Made by a program: the position numbers and the translations under genes. The notes under the pieces were generated by a model. It was not told the DNA's origin. It searched no databases and worked only from the letters and a program-made list of their open reading frames with translations. This document shows, one piece after another, positions 1 through 7,063 of a DNA stretch of 43,732 nt (position 1 is the stretch's first letter; every line of letters starts with the position of its first letter). The stretch is from an uncultured Pseudomonadota bacterium (GTDB taxonomy: Bacteria > Myxococcota_A > UBA796 > SXON01). The DNA lies in NCBI GenBank assembly GCA_903921785.1, contig CAIXRH010000129.1:1-43732 (forward strand). The letters are read 5' to 3'.

Positions 1-1355
1 CCGTGGCGGCGGCACAGCGCGCAGACCTTGGCGAGGCGCGCTTCGCCGTCCTCCAGGTTGATGCTGTTCACGATCGGCTTGCCGCCGATCCGCTTGAGCG
101 CCGCTTCGAGCACCGGCACCTCGGTGCTGTCGATCACCAGGGGGGCCTGCACGCTCTGCACCATGCGCTGCACGAGCTCGTCCATGTCGGCGACCTCGTT
201 GCGCCCGACGAACGCCGTACACACGTCCACCGCGTGGGAGCCGCCCTTCACCTGCTCCTTGCCCATGCCGACCATGCCGTCCCAGTCCTGCGCGTCGAGC
301 AGGCGCTTGAACTGGCGGGAGCCGTTGGCGTTGGTGCGCTCGCCGACCGCGAAGATGTCCGCCTGCTGGCGGAGCGCCACGGGCGAGTAGAGGCTCGACG
401 CGGAGGGGATGAACTCCGGCACCCGGTGCTTCGGCTTCATCCCGAGGATCTTCGCCGAGACGGCGCGGATGTGGTCCGGCGTGGTGCCGCAGCAGCCGCC
501 GACGAGGTTCACGCCGTCCTGCTGCACGAAGCGTACGTGCCACTCGGCGAGCTCTTCGGGGTGCAGGGGGTAGCAGGTCTTCCCGTCGACGAGCTGGGGG
601 AGGCCGGCGTTGGGGAGCACGCTGATGCGGCGGCGGCTGTGGCGGCCGAGATAGCCCACGTGCGACGCCATCTCCTGCGGACCGGTGGCGCAGTTGAGCC
701 CGAGGATGTCCACCGGGTAGGCTTCAAGCACGGTCACCGCGGCGGCGATGTCGCTGCCGAGGAGCATCGTGCCCGTGGTCTCCATCGTGACCTGCGCCAT
801 CACCGGGAGCTTCTTCCCGAGCGCCTCGAGCTCGGCGTAGATCGCCGCGACCGCGCACTTGGTCTGCAAGAGGTCCTGGCAGGTCTCGACGAGCAGCACG
901 TCCACCCCGCCGGCCACGAGCCCGCGCACCTGGCGACGGTAGCCGGCGAACATCTCGTCCCACGTGATGTGGCCGAGGGTGGGGAGGCGGGTGCCCGGCC
1001 CGATGGAGCCGGCGACGAAGCGGGGGCGCGCGTCGGTGGAGAAGGAGGCGGCGGCCTCCCGGGCGATCTCGGCGGCCACCCGGTTGATGCGCTCCGTGTC
1101 GTCCTGCAGGCCGAACTCGGCGAGCACCCAGGGGGCGCCGCCGAAGCTGTTGGTCTCCACGATGTCGGCGCCGGCTTCGTAGTACCGGCGGTGGATGGCC
1201 CCCACCACGTCGGGCCGGGTGAGATTGAGGATCTCCGAGCAGTTCTCCAGCCCGTTGTAGTCGGACAACGGCAGGTTGAAGCCCTGGAGCTGCGTGCCCA
1301 TGCCCCCATCGAAGATGAGGATGCGGTCGTCGAGGGACTGGAGGAAGGTGCTCAT
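1..1355 (-). CDS. metH: Methionine synthase, cobalamin-dependent, N-terminal part (cut by window edge)
   Basis: This is the first ~451 residues of cobalamin-dependent methionine synthase, which moves a methyl group from 5-methyltetrahydrofolate to homocysteine in the cytoplasm. The protein starts MSTFLQSLDDRILIFDGGMG. The homocysteine-binding barrel shows its zinc ligands: Cys222 in GLNCATGP and the Cys288-Cys289 pair in GGCCGTTP. The pterin-binding domain then begins with VGERTNANGSRQFK. The reading frame is open from the ATG at 1355 to the window edge, so the rest of the pterin domain, the B12 domain and the reactivation domain lie outside. The gene is divergent from the TetR gene. The start has no clear Shine-Dalgarno sequence but has an AT-rich palindrome just upstream. 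Identification is firm; how complete the gene is cannot be seen. Confidence 0.95.
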   Translation of the reverse strand, partial: MSTFLQSLDDRILIFDGGMGTQLQGFNLPLSDYNGLENCSEILNLTRPDVVGAIHRRYYEAGADIVETNSFGGAPWVLAEFGLQDDTERINRVAAEIAREAAASFSTDARPRFVAGSIGPGTRLPTLGHITWDEMFAGYRRQVRGLVAGGVDVLLVETCQDLLQTKCAVAAIYAELEALGKKLPVMAQVTMETTGTMLLGSDIAAAVTVLEAYPVDILGLNCATGPQEMASHVGYLGRHSRRRISVLPNAGLPQLVDGKTCYPLHPEELAEWHVRFVQQDGVNLVGGCCGTTPDHIRAVSAKILGMKPKHRVPEFIPSASSLYSPVALRQQADIFAVGERTNANGSRQFKRLLDAQDWDGMVGMGKEQVKGGSHAVDVCTAFVGRNEVADMDELVQRMVQSVQAPLVIDSTEVPVLEAALKRIGGKPIVNSINLEDGEARLAKVCALCRRH

Positions 1356-1364
1356 GCGGTCGCT

Positions 1365-1376
1365 ATATCGCGATAT
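1365..1376 (-). promoter_or_regulatory. AT-rich palindrome and -10-like box before metH
   Basis: A perfect 12-nt palindrome, ATATCGCGATAT, lies 9 nt upstream of the metH ATG inside otherwise very GC-rich DNA. On the minus strand it merges into TATAGC, a -10-like hexamer ending about 7 nt before the start codon, which is the leaderless spacing seen at other genes here. It could be a promoter, an operator or both. Confidence 0.4.
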
Positions 1377-1530
1377 GGCGATGGAGGGCAAGAACAACGA
1401 ACATCGGGGCGATGGCCCGGGCCCGCTGCCGTGGTTCAGGCAGGGTCCGGCGGCCATCGCGGCGCCGCGGGGGCGGGGACTGAGGGGCGCGGCGCTACGT
1501 CCGCCACAGTCCCGCGCACGTCCGTCGTCG

Positions 1531-1590
1531 CTGTGGCGGCCCCGCGCCCTGCGCCCGCCGCTGTGGCGCCCCCGCGCCCGCCCGCCGCCG
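1531..1590. repeat. Imperfect 30-bp tandem repeat in the metH-tetR intergenic region
   Basis: Two adjacent 30-nt units both start CTGTGGCG and continue with very similar C-rich sequence ending in CCGCCG or GCCGCCG. They lie between the divergent metH and tetR genes. No coding role is apparent. Confidence 0.5.
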
Positions 1591-1602
1591 CTCCTGAACA
1601 AC

Positions 1603-1636
1603 TTTCATTGAAAATCTTTCAACGCTCCGCTACACT
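1603..1636 (+). promoter_or_regulatory. Candidate tetR operator and leaderless promoter
   Basis: Two overlapping inverted repeats sit directly before the TetR gene: TTTCA-T-TGAAA (1603-1613) and TTGAAA-ATC-TTTCAA (1608-1622). They form the most AT-rich stretch of the intergenic region. A -10-like TACACT (1631-1636) follows, 6 nt before the ATG, with no Shine-Dalgarno sequence. The arrangement fits a self-regulating TetR operator overlapping the promoter of the tetR-alkB pair. Binding by this regulator is inferred. Confidence 0.5.
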
Positions 1637-1642
1637 CCGCCC

Positions 1643-2191
1643 ATGACCCGTGCCGACCGTTCCGCCTCGCGGCGCGCCGAGCTGCTCGCCGTGGGCGTGC
1701 GGCTGTTCTCCACCCGCGCCTACGACGCCGTCTCCACCGACGATCTCCGCCGCGAATGCGGCGTCTCCGCGGGCCTGCTCTACCACTACTTCGGCGACAA
1801 GCGCGGGTTCTACCTCGCCGCCCTCGAAGCCTGCGCCGCCGAGCTCCTCGGCGCCATCGAGTTCGACCCCGCCGAGGCCGCCACCGCCATCGACCGCTTC
1901 CTCGACCACGCGCAGGCCCGCCCCGAGCTCTTCCGCGGCGTGCTCCGCGGCGGCGGCGGCGACGCGGAGGCCTACGCCATCGTCCGCCGCACCCGCACCG
2001 AGCTGGCGCGGCGCGTCCTGGCCGCGCTCGGCCGCCCGCTCGGCGGCTCAGCGGCGGAGCGACTGGCGGTCACCGCCTGGGTCGGGGGCGTCGAAGCGGC
2101 CACCCTGCACTGGCTCGACACCGGGGAGGTCGCCCGCGCCGACGTGACCGCCCTCGCTCTCTCCACCCTGCCCACCCTCGCTGCGGAGTGA
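1643..2191 (+). CDS. TetR-family transcriptional regulator
   Basis: A 182-residue TetR-type repressor. The N-terminal helix-turn-helix region (about residues 10-55) includes VSTDDLRRECGVSAG and the characteristic LLYHYFGDKRGFY recognition-helix segment. The rest is a variable all-helical ligand domain with no recognisable ligand signature. The gene stops 2 nt before alkB, so the two are almost certainly one transcript, and the likely job is control of alkane hydroxylase in response to substrate or a fatty metabolite. Palindromes overlap its promoter. The family is certain; target and ligand are inferred from position. Confidence 0.88.
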   Translation: MTRADRSASRRAELLAVGVRLFSTRAYDAVSTDDLRRECGVSAGLLYHYFGDKRGFYLAALEACAAELLGAIEFDPAEAATAIDRFLDHAQARPELFRGVLRGGGGDAEAYAIVRRTRTELARRVLAALGRPLGGSAAERLAVTAWVGGVEAATLHWLDTGEVARADVTALALSTLPTLAAE

Positions 2192-2193
2192 CG

Positions 2194-3216
2194 ATGCGCC
2201 TGCTGCTTCGGTTCCTGCCCGTCTTCGTCAGCCCGGCGATCGGCGCGTTCGTGCTCACCCAGGGCGGCTGGGGCCAGCTCAGCGGCTACCTGGTGATGTT
2301 CGGGATCATCCCGGTGCTCGACGCGCTGGTGGGCCTCGACACCGCCAACCCCGACGAGTCCAAGCCCGCCCGCTGGATGCGCGTGCTCCCGATGTTCTTC
2401 GTGCCGGCGCACCTCGCGCTGCTGGTGCTCATGCTCCAGCGGGCGTCCACCGCGGGGTGGAGCGTGGAGGCGGTGCGGCTGACCCTCGCGCTCGGGCTCG
2501 GCGGCGCCATCGCCATCGTCGTGGCGCATGAGCTGATGCACCGGAGCTCCAGCCTGGAGCAGCGGCTCGCGGAGTTGATCATGGCGAGCACCACCTACAC
2601 CCACTTCTGCGTGGAGCACGTGAGCGGGCACCACAAGCGGGTCGCCACGCCGGAAGACCCGGCCACCTCGCGCCTCGGCGAGTCGCTCTACGCGTACCTC
2701 CCGCGCACGATCCTCGGCTCCTGGCGGAGCGCCTGGGGGATCGAGGCGTCCCGGGCGGCGCGGAGCGGTCACGGGGCCTGGAGCGTGCACAACCGGCTGG
2801 TGCTCTACCTCGTGGCGCACGTGGCCATCTTCGGCGCCGTCTTCTTCGCCTTCGGGTCGGTGGGCCTCGCGGTGTTCCTCGGCCAGAGCGCGGTGGCGAT
2901 CTTCCTGCTCGAGACGATCAACTACCTCGAACACTACGGGCTTCGCCGGACCGAGAGCGCGCCCGGCCGCTACGAGAAGGTGCGGCCGGAACACTCCTGG
3001 AACGCCAGCCATGCGGTGAGCAACGGCCTGCTCCTCTCCCTGGCCCGCCACTCGGACCACCACGCCTACGTGCAGCGCGGCTACCACCAGCTCCGCCACT
3101 GGGACGGCGCGCCGCAGCTCCCCTACGGCTACGCGACGATGGTGCTCCTGGCGCTGGTCCCGCCGCTGTGGTTCCGGGTGATGGACCCGCGGGTTCGGGC
3201 GATCCCGGCGGCGTAA
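2194..3216 (+). CDS. alkB: Alkane 1-monooxygenase (AlkB-type membrane di-iron hydroxylase)
   Basis: A 340-residue integral membrane non-heme di-iron hydroxylase that would oxidise medium-chain n-alkanes to 1-alkanols. All the expected histidine boxes are present: HELMH from residue 112, HVSGHH from residue 142 and HSDHH from residue 286. The AlkB-specific signature NYLEHYGLRR lies near residue 243, which separates it from fatty acid desaturases and xylene monooxygenase. Several hydrophobic segments precede and separate the boxes. The start follows GGAG, which overlaps the tetR stop region. No rubredoxin or rubredoxin reductase gene is in this window, so the electron donors must be encoded elsewhere. 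Exact chain-length range cannot be read from sequence. Confidence 0.93.
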   Translation: MRLLLRFLPVFVSPAIGAFVLTQGGWGQLSGYLVMFGIIPVLDALVGLDTANPDESKPARWMRVLPMFFVPAHLALLVLMLQRASTAGWSVEAVRLTLALGLGGAIAIVVAHELMHRSSSLEQRLAELIMASTTYTHFCVEHVSGHHKRVATPEDPATSRLGESLYAYLPRTILGSWRSAWGIEASRAARSGHGAWSVHNRLVLYLVAHVAIFGAVFFAFGSVGLAVFLGQSAVAIFLLETINYLEHYGLRRTESAPGRYEKVRPEHSWNASHAVSNGLLLSLARHSDHHAYVQRGYHQLRHWDGAPQLPYGYATMVLLALVPPLWFRVMDPRVRAIPAA

Positions 3217-3284
3217 GCGCGAAGAAGCATGGGAAGGGGCGGGTGGCGCCCGACCGGCCTGCCCGGCGGCCTCCGTCGGCGGTC

Positions 3285-3309
3285 GAGGAGCCGCCGGGGC
3301 GAGAATGGC
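3285..3309 (-). repeat. Dispersed intergenic repeat, copy A
   Basis: Read on the minus strand this copy begins GCCATTCTCGCCCC, continues GGCGGCTCCTC, and is followed by GACCGCCG. The GGCGG and CCGCC parts can pair into a small stem-loop. It lies between the convergent ends of alkB and the small lipoprotein gene. Three related copies occur near 3577, 18693 and 32306. Confidence 0.65.
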
Positions 3310-3316
3310 ACGGGGA

Positions 3317-3502
3317 TCAGACGTCGCCGCTGTCGCCCGTGTCCGACGGGTCGGCGCCGCTCCCGGTGTCTGCGGTGTCGGTGCTGCCGCCGAGGGGGAA
3401 GCAGACCCCGTCCTCGTTGTAGGTGCCCGGGCCGCAGGGGGCTGCGCAGGCGAGCGCGAAGCCGAGCAGCGGAAGCGCGACGAGGAAGATGCGGAGGGTC
3501 AT
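3317..3502 (-). CDS. Small predicted lipoprotein with Asp/Thr-rich tail
   Basis: A 61-residue protein starting MTLRIFLVALPLLGFALAC, a lipoprotein signal peptide with a LAC lipobox. After lipidation the mature protein is about 43 residues: a short CGPGTYNEDGVCFPL element with two Cys that could bond, then a low-complexity tail rich in Asp, Thr, Gly and Ser (STDTADTG-type). The same type of acidic linker follows the lipobox of larger surface lipoproteins in this window. I chose the ATG at 3502 because a perfect -10 box, TATGAT, lies 7 nt upstream; an in-frame ATG at 3514 is possible. The gene is flanked by two oppositely oriented copies of the dispersed repeat. Function unknown. Confidence 0.6.
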   Translation of the reverse strand: MTLRIFLVALPLLGFALACAAPCGPGTYNEDGVCFPLGGSTDTADTGSGADPSDTGDSGDV

Positions 3503-3509
3503 GGCGTGG

Positions 3510-3515
3510 ATCATA
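3510..3515 (-). promoter_or_regulatory. -10 box TATGAT of the small lipoprotein gene
   Basis: TATGAT lies on the minus strand with 7 nt between it and the ATG at 3502, so transcription would begin at or next to the start codon. No Shine-Dalgarno sequence is present. Confidence 0.5.
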
Positions 3516-3576
3516 GCGCCGGGCGGGCGGAGTGCCCAGCTGTGCGCGCGGCGCCGGGGCAGCCCCTGCCCGCCCC

Positions 3577-3611
3577 GCCATTCTCGCCGACCGTGGCGCC
3601 TCGACCGCCGA
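3577..3611 (+). repeat. Dispersed intergenic repeat, copy B
   Basis: This is the most divergent copy. It begins GCCATTCTCGCC, differs in the middle, and rejoins the family with GCCTCGACCGCCG. It lies between the small lipoprotein start and the anti-sigma stop and points opposite to copy A, so A and B flank the lipoprotein gene as an inverted pair. Confidence 0.55.
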
Positions 3612-3664
3612 GGTTGCCGGCCGGGCACGCCGGCGCACCCGCGCCGCTCCCTGGACACCCTCGC

Positions 3665-5026
3665 CTAAAGGTACCCGAGCGCCCGCAGCTGCTCGGTCGC
3701 CTCTTCGCCGACCTTCCGCTGGGCGTCCGCGTCGTCCGGCTTGAGGTAGCCGAGCCGCTGGAGCCCCTCCTCCTCGTCGCCGTCGCCGGCGAGCTCGTCC
3801 ATCGCGGCCTTGGCGCGGAACTGCGTGCGGGTCTGGGCGTCGGCGTCCGCCGGGGCCGGAGTCAGGGCGAATGCGTAGAGCCGGTGCTGGGCGGCGCCGT
3901 CGTCGGTGGCCTGGGCCATCGCGGTGACGGCGACGTCGCCGACGGCGGGGTCGTGGCTCATCTGGTCGTGCACGGCCCGGAGCTGGTCGGTCCAGTCGTC
4001 GGCGGTCGAGGTGGTGGCGAGGACAGCCACGCAGGGGAACTCGTCGCAGTCCACCTCGGCGATCGCGGCGCCGGGCACGGTGCGCACCGCGGCCTCCAGG
4101 CGCGCCCGGAACGCCTCGGGCTTGTAGGCCGCCGGAGCGTCCAGCGGCCACGGCTGAGCCTTGCCCTCGTGCGCCTCCACGGCGCCGTGGCTGAGGCCCG
4201 CGTCGAGCTTCGCCACCGCGAGCTGACGTTCCAGGTCGTGGATCCGTGCCTGCGCCGAGGCGAGTTCCTTCGTGCCGGGGCCCTCCGCGCCCGACACGAG
4301 CGGCGCGCCTCCGCGCCCGCCGACCTGCACGGTGGTGCGCTCTCCGCCGACGAGCCCCACCGGCCCCGCGGCGTCGGCGCCGTCCACCCAGGCGCTCCCT
4401 TCCAAGACAACGACGGTGACGATGGCCCCCGCGAACGCGGCGGCGAGGTGACTTCGATCCATGGTGCTGATCTCCGCCCCCTTCTCACGCACACCCCCCG
4501 GCGGCGGTTCCACGGTGATGCGGGCGCGGCCGTCGATTCGTACGGGGACACTGCCGGCGAGGACGTCCACGGCGCCGTCGATGACGGTGGTCCCGGCCAG
4601 CACGCGGAGCTCGGCGGGCGGTGGGCGGAGGGCGAACATCGTGAGGGCAGCGAGGGCGGCGGCGGCGAGGGGGAGGAAGACCCTGGTGAAGCGTCCTCGT
4701 CCGCCGGTGATGAAGCGGGCCGTCGGGCGCACGGACGTCGTCGCTGTCGCGACGCGATCGTGAGTGGTTACGTTGGTCGCGACGCGTGGTGTTCGGTGCG
4801 CGTCCCGATCATCGGCGGCGGCCCCTGAACGGTTTGCCAGCGCCCTCGGCAGCCCGGGCGGCGCGAGGTCCATCGTGAGCCCAGAGAGCCCGGAGATCGC
4901 CGCCTGGAGCGTGGCGTAGCGAGCAGCGAGCGCCGGCTCTCCGGCGAGGCGGGCGCGGAGGGCGGCGGCTTCGTCGGCCGGGAGGTCGCCGTCGAGGAGG
5001 CGGGAGAGAGCGACGTCGTCGTTCAT
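3665..5026 (-). CDS. Anti-sigma factor-like membrane protein with FecR-like region
   Basis: A 453-residue protein whose N-terminus (LSRLLDGDLPADEAAALR) is typical of cytoplasmic anti-sigma segments, though no zinc-binding His/Cys motif is visible. One transmembrane helix lies near residues 116-134. A FecR-like beta region follows (LRVLAGTTVI to VVVLEGSAWVDG and GGERTTVQ, about 140-235), then a short coiled coil and a C-terminal domain with one Cys pair (DCDEFPC). The last ~25 residues carry two LxxLGYL motifs. Its ATG overlaps the sigma stop as ATGA, so the two are translationally coupled. It most likely holds the sigma factor at the membrane and releases it on an envelope signal; the signal is unknown. 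Confidence 0.72.
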   Translation of the reverse strand: MNDDVALSRLLDGDLPADEAAALRARLAGEPALAARYATLQAAISGLSGLTMDLAPPGLPRALANRSGAAADDRDAHRTPRVATNVTTHDRVATATTSVRPTARFITGGRGRFTRVFLPLAAAALAALTMFALRPPPAELRVLAGTTVIDGAVDVLAGSVPVRIDGRARITVEPPPGGVREKGAEISTMDRSHLAAAFAGAIVTVVVLEGSAWVDGADAAGPVGLVGGERTTVQVGGRGGAPLVSGAEGPGTKELASAQARIHDLERQLAVAKLDAGLSHGAVEAHEGKAQPWPLDAPAAYKPEAFRARLEAAVRTVPGAAIAEVDCDEFPCVAVLATTSTADDWTDQLRAVHDQMSHDPAVGDVAVTAMAQATDDGAAQHRLYAFALTPAPADADAQTRTQFRAKAAMDELAGDGDEEEGLQRLGYLKPDDADAQRKVGEEATEQLRALGYL

Positions 5027-5532
5027 ACGAGCGCCTCCAGGAGCGCGGCGCGGCCGCGGTGCAGGCGGGACTTCACGGTGCCCACGGGGACCCCTTCTTC
5101 GGCGGCGATGTGGTCCAGCGGCAATTCGTAGAGATGGTGGAGCACGACCACCCGCCGCCAGGGCTCGGGGAGGCGGGCGAGGGCGGCCTCCAGGGCGGCC
5201 CGGTCCTGCGCGGCCGCGAGGCGCACCGGCGCGCTCGGCCCGGGATCGAGCACGTCCTCGGACTCGGCCACGTCCCCGCGCACCCGCCGTCGCCGGTGCC
5301 GATCGACGAGGTGGCGGTGCACCACGGTGCAGAGCCAGGTGCGGAGGGTGGCGCTGCCGGAGGGGTCGAAGTCGGGGAGCGCGCGGAGGAGCTTCTCCCA
5401 GGCTTCTTGCCAGGCGTCCTCCGGCTCGGGGTCGAGCCGTCGGCAGAGCGCCCACACCAGCCCGCCGTAGTCGGCGACGACCCGTTCGGGAGCGGGGGCG
5501 GCGAGGCGCAGGGCAGGCACGGTCCGGTACAC
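5023..5532 (-). CDS. ECF (sigma-70 family) RNA polymerase sigma factor
   Basis: A 169-residue ECF sigma factor. Region 2 spans roughly residues 20-85 (DYGGLVWALCRRL, then AWQEAWEKLLRALP and TWLCTVVHRHLVDRHRRRR). Region 4 spans about 112-168 (LARLPEPWRRVVVLHHLYELP and the helix-turn-helix AAEEGVPVGTVKSRLHRGR). It is paired with the downstream anti-sigma gene by a 4-nt overlap. The start given is the GTG at 5532. An in-frame GTG at 5520 is also plausible, because an ECF-like promoter ends 7 nt before it, which would remove four residues outside any domain. Family certain, regulon unknown. Confidence 0.88.
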   Translation of the reverse strand: MYRTVPALRLAAPAPERVVADYGGLVWALCRRLDPEPEDAWQEAWEKLLRALPDFDPSGSATLRTWLCTVVHRHLVDRHRRRRVRGDVAESEDVLDPGPSAPVRLAAAQDRAALEAALARLPEPWRRVVVLHHLYELPLDHIAAEEGVPVGTVKSRLHRGRAALLEALV

Positions 5533-5554
5533 GCGGGAGCGGCGTCCAGGTTCC
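5528..5554 (-). promoter_or_regulatory. Candidate ECF-type autoregulatory promoter
   Basis: On the minus strand GGAACC (5554-5549) is followed after 15 nt by CGTGTA (5533-5528). This resembles the ECF-class pattern of a GGAAC -35 and a CGTC-like -10. The -10 ends 7 nt before an in-frame GTG at 5520. The match is partial and the assignment is an inference. Confidence 0.35.
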
Positions 5555-5612
5555 CACGTTTTTTCGGCGCTGGCATGATCTGTGCGACAGGGCGGTGCGT
5601 CCCCACCGCGCC

Positions 5613-5630
5613 TTGACTTGACACGTCAAG
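5613..5630 (+). promoter_or_regulatory. Palindrome and TTGAC elements upstream of the acyltransferase operon
   Basis: CTTGAC-AC-GTCAAG (5617-5630) is a perfect inverted repeat, and two overlapping TTGAC motifs (5613 and 5618) can act as -35 boxes. It lies 33 nt before the MBOAT start. No convincing -10 follows at the standard distance. It is either an operator or part of the promoter. Confidence 0.35.
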
Positions 5631-5662
5631 CGATACCGGCGAAAACGGGGCGGCCCCTCCCG

Positions 5663-7063
5663 ATGCTCTTCTCCACCTTCGACTACTTCTGCTTCCTGCC
5701 CCTGGTGGCGGTGGCGCATTGGAAGCTGGGGACCACGCGCGCCCGGGCGGCGCTGATCCTCCTCGCCAGCATGTTGTTCTACCTGGCCTGGAACCCGGTG
5801 GACTTCCTGGTGCTGGTGTACGTGGCGACCACCGGCTGGTTCGCCGCGAACCTCATGGCGGGGCTGCCGGAGGAGCGGCGCAACGGGGCGTCGTGGGGGG
5901 CGGCGGCGCTGATGCTCGCGCCGCTGTTGTTCTACAAATACGCACACTTCGCGCTATCGAACGCAGCAGCGGTGGTGCCGGGGCTGGAGCCGTGGGTGCT
6001 CCCCAAGCAGCACCTCCCCATCGGCGTGAGCTTCTACAGCTTCCAGGCCCTGGCCTACGTGCTCGACGTGCGGCGGGGGCAGGCGCCGGAGAAGGACCCC
6101 GTCCGCTACGCGGCGTTCCTCTGCTTCTTCCCGCACCTCGTGGCCGGGCCGATCCTCCGCGCGGCGAACCTGCTCGGGCAGCTCGCCCGCGACCGGAAGC
6201 TCACCCGCGAGGACGTCGGCTACGGCCTGTTTCGCCTCGGCGTGGGCCTCGCGAAGAAGCTCCTGGTGGCCGACGTGCTCCAACAGGGCGTGGTGGACTC
6301 GGTCTTCACCGACCCCTCGGCGTTCACCGGGCTGGAGGTGCTGGTTGCGCTGTACGCGTACACCCTCCAGATCTACGCCGACTTCTCCGGCTACACCGAC
6401 TTCGCCATCGGCTCCGCCCGGCTCCTCGGCTTCGAGATTCCCGAGAACTTCGACCGCCCCTACCAGGCCACCTCGGTCGCGAACTACTGGCGGCGTTGGC
6501 ACAAGACGCTGTCGGATTGGGTGCGGGACTACGTGTACTACCCGCTCGGGGGCAGTCGCGGCGCGGGGCTCCGGCCGTACATGAACACCATGGTGACCCT
6601 GGTGATCCTCGGGGTCTGGCACGGCGCGAACTGGACGTTCGTGGTCTACGGCGTGCTCCACGGCCTCGCGGTGGCGCTCAACCGGTGGTGGCGCAAGCGC
6701 CCGGGGTGGGCGGAGCCGTCCGGCGTGGGCCTGGTGTGGCGCTGGGCGCTCACGCTCCAGTTCGTGGTCGTCGCGCGCATCCTCTTCCGCGCCGACAGCC
6801 TCACGAACGCGGCCGAGGTGTGGACCGCCCTGATCTCCCGCTGGGACACCCTCTCCTTCCCCCGGTACTCGCACCACGCCTGGATCGTGCTCGTCCTCGG
6901 GTACGCGGTGCACCTCTCCCCGAAGGCCTGGGCCGTCGCGCTGCGGGCCCGCTTCCTCACCCTCCCCGCCGTCGCCTGGGGGGCGGCGCTCGCCCTCGTG
7001 GGCTGGGCGTGCGTCTACTTCGGCGTCGGCGACAGCCTGACGTTCATCTACTATGCCTTCTGA
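5663..7063 (+). CDS. MBOAT family O-acyltransferase (AlgI-like)
   Basis: A 466-residue polytopic membrane protein of the MBOAT family, close in pattern to alginate O-acetyltransferase AlgI and peptidoglycan PatA. It moves acyl groups across the inner membrane to a periplasmic partner. It shows the family's ordered motifs: LPIGVSFYSFQALAYVLDV, FFPHLVAGPILR, YADFSGYTDFAIGSARLLGF, NFDRPYQATSVANYWRRWH, and LGVWHGANWTFVVYG with the presumed catalytic His. I chose the ATG at 5663 because MLFSTFDYFCFLPL begins the first membrane helix, although an in-frame ATG 27 codons upstream exists. It overlaps the SGNH gene by 11 nt, so the two work together. The acceptor polymer is not indicated. Confidence 0.92.
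   Translation: MLFSTFDYFCFLPLVAVAHWKLGTTRARAALILLASMLFYLAWNPVDFLVLVYVATTGWFAANLMAGLPEERRNGASWGAAALMLAPLLFYKYAHFALSNAAAVVPGLEPWVLPKQHLPIGVSFYSFQALAYVLDVRRGQAPEKDPVRYAAFLCFFPHLVAGPILRAANLLGQLARDRKLTREDVGYGLFRLGVGLAKKLLVADVLQQGVVDSVFTDPSAFTGLEVLVALYAYTLQIYADFSGYTDFAIGSARLLGFEIPENFDRPYQATSVANYWRRWHKTLSDWVRDYVYYPLGGSRGAGLRPYMNTMVTLVILGVWHGANWTFVVYGVLHGLAVALNRWWRKRPGWAEPSGVGLVWRWALTLQFVVVARILFRADSLTNAAEVWTALISRWDTLSFPRYSHHAWIVLVLGYAVHLSPKAWAVALRARFLTLPAVAWGAALALVGWACVYFGVGDSLTFIYYAF

Noticed and set aside
1356-1642. Cobalamin riboswitch upstream of metH
   Set aside because: A small CTGCC/GGCAG stem-loop is present at 1426-1443, but I could not find the B12 box or the conserved core, so it is not supported.
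3285-3611. Small lipoprotein gene as a mobile cassette bounded by inverted repeats
   Set aside because: Copies A and B do flank it in opposite orientation, but B is divergent, no target duplication or recombinase is seen, and single copies occur elsewhere without a cassette.
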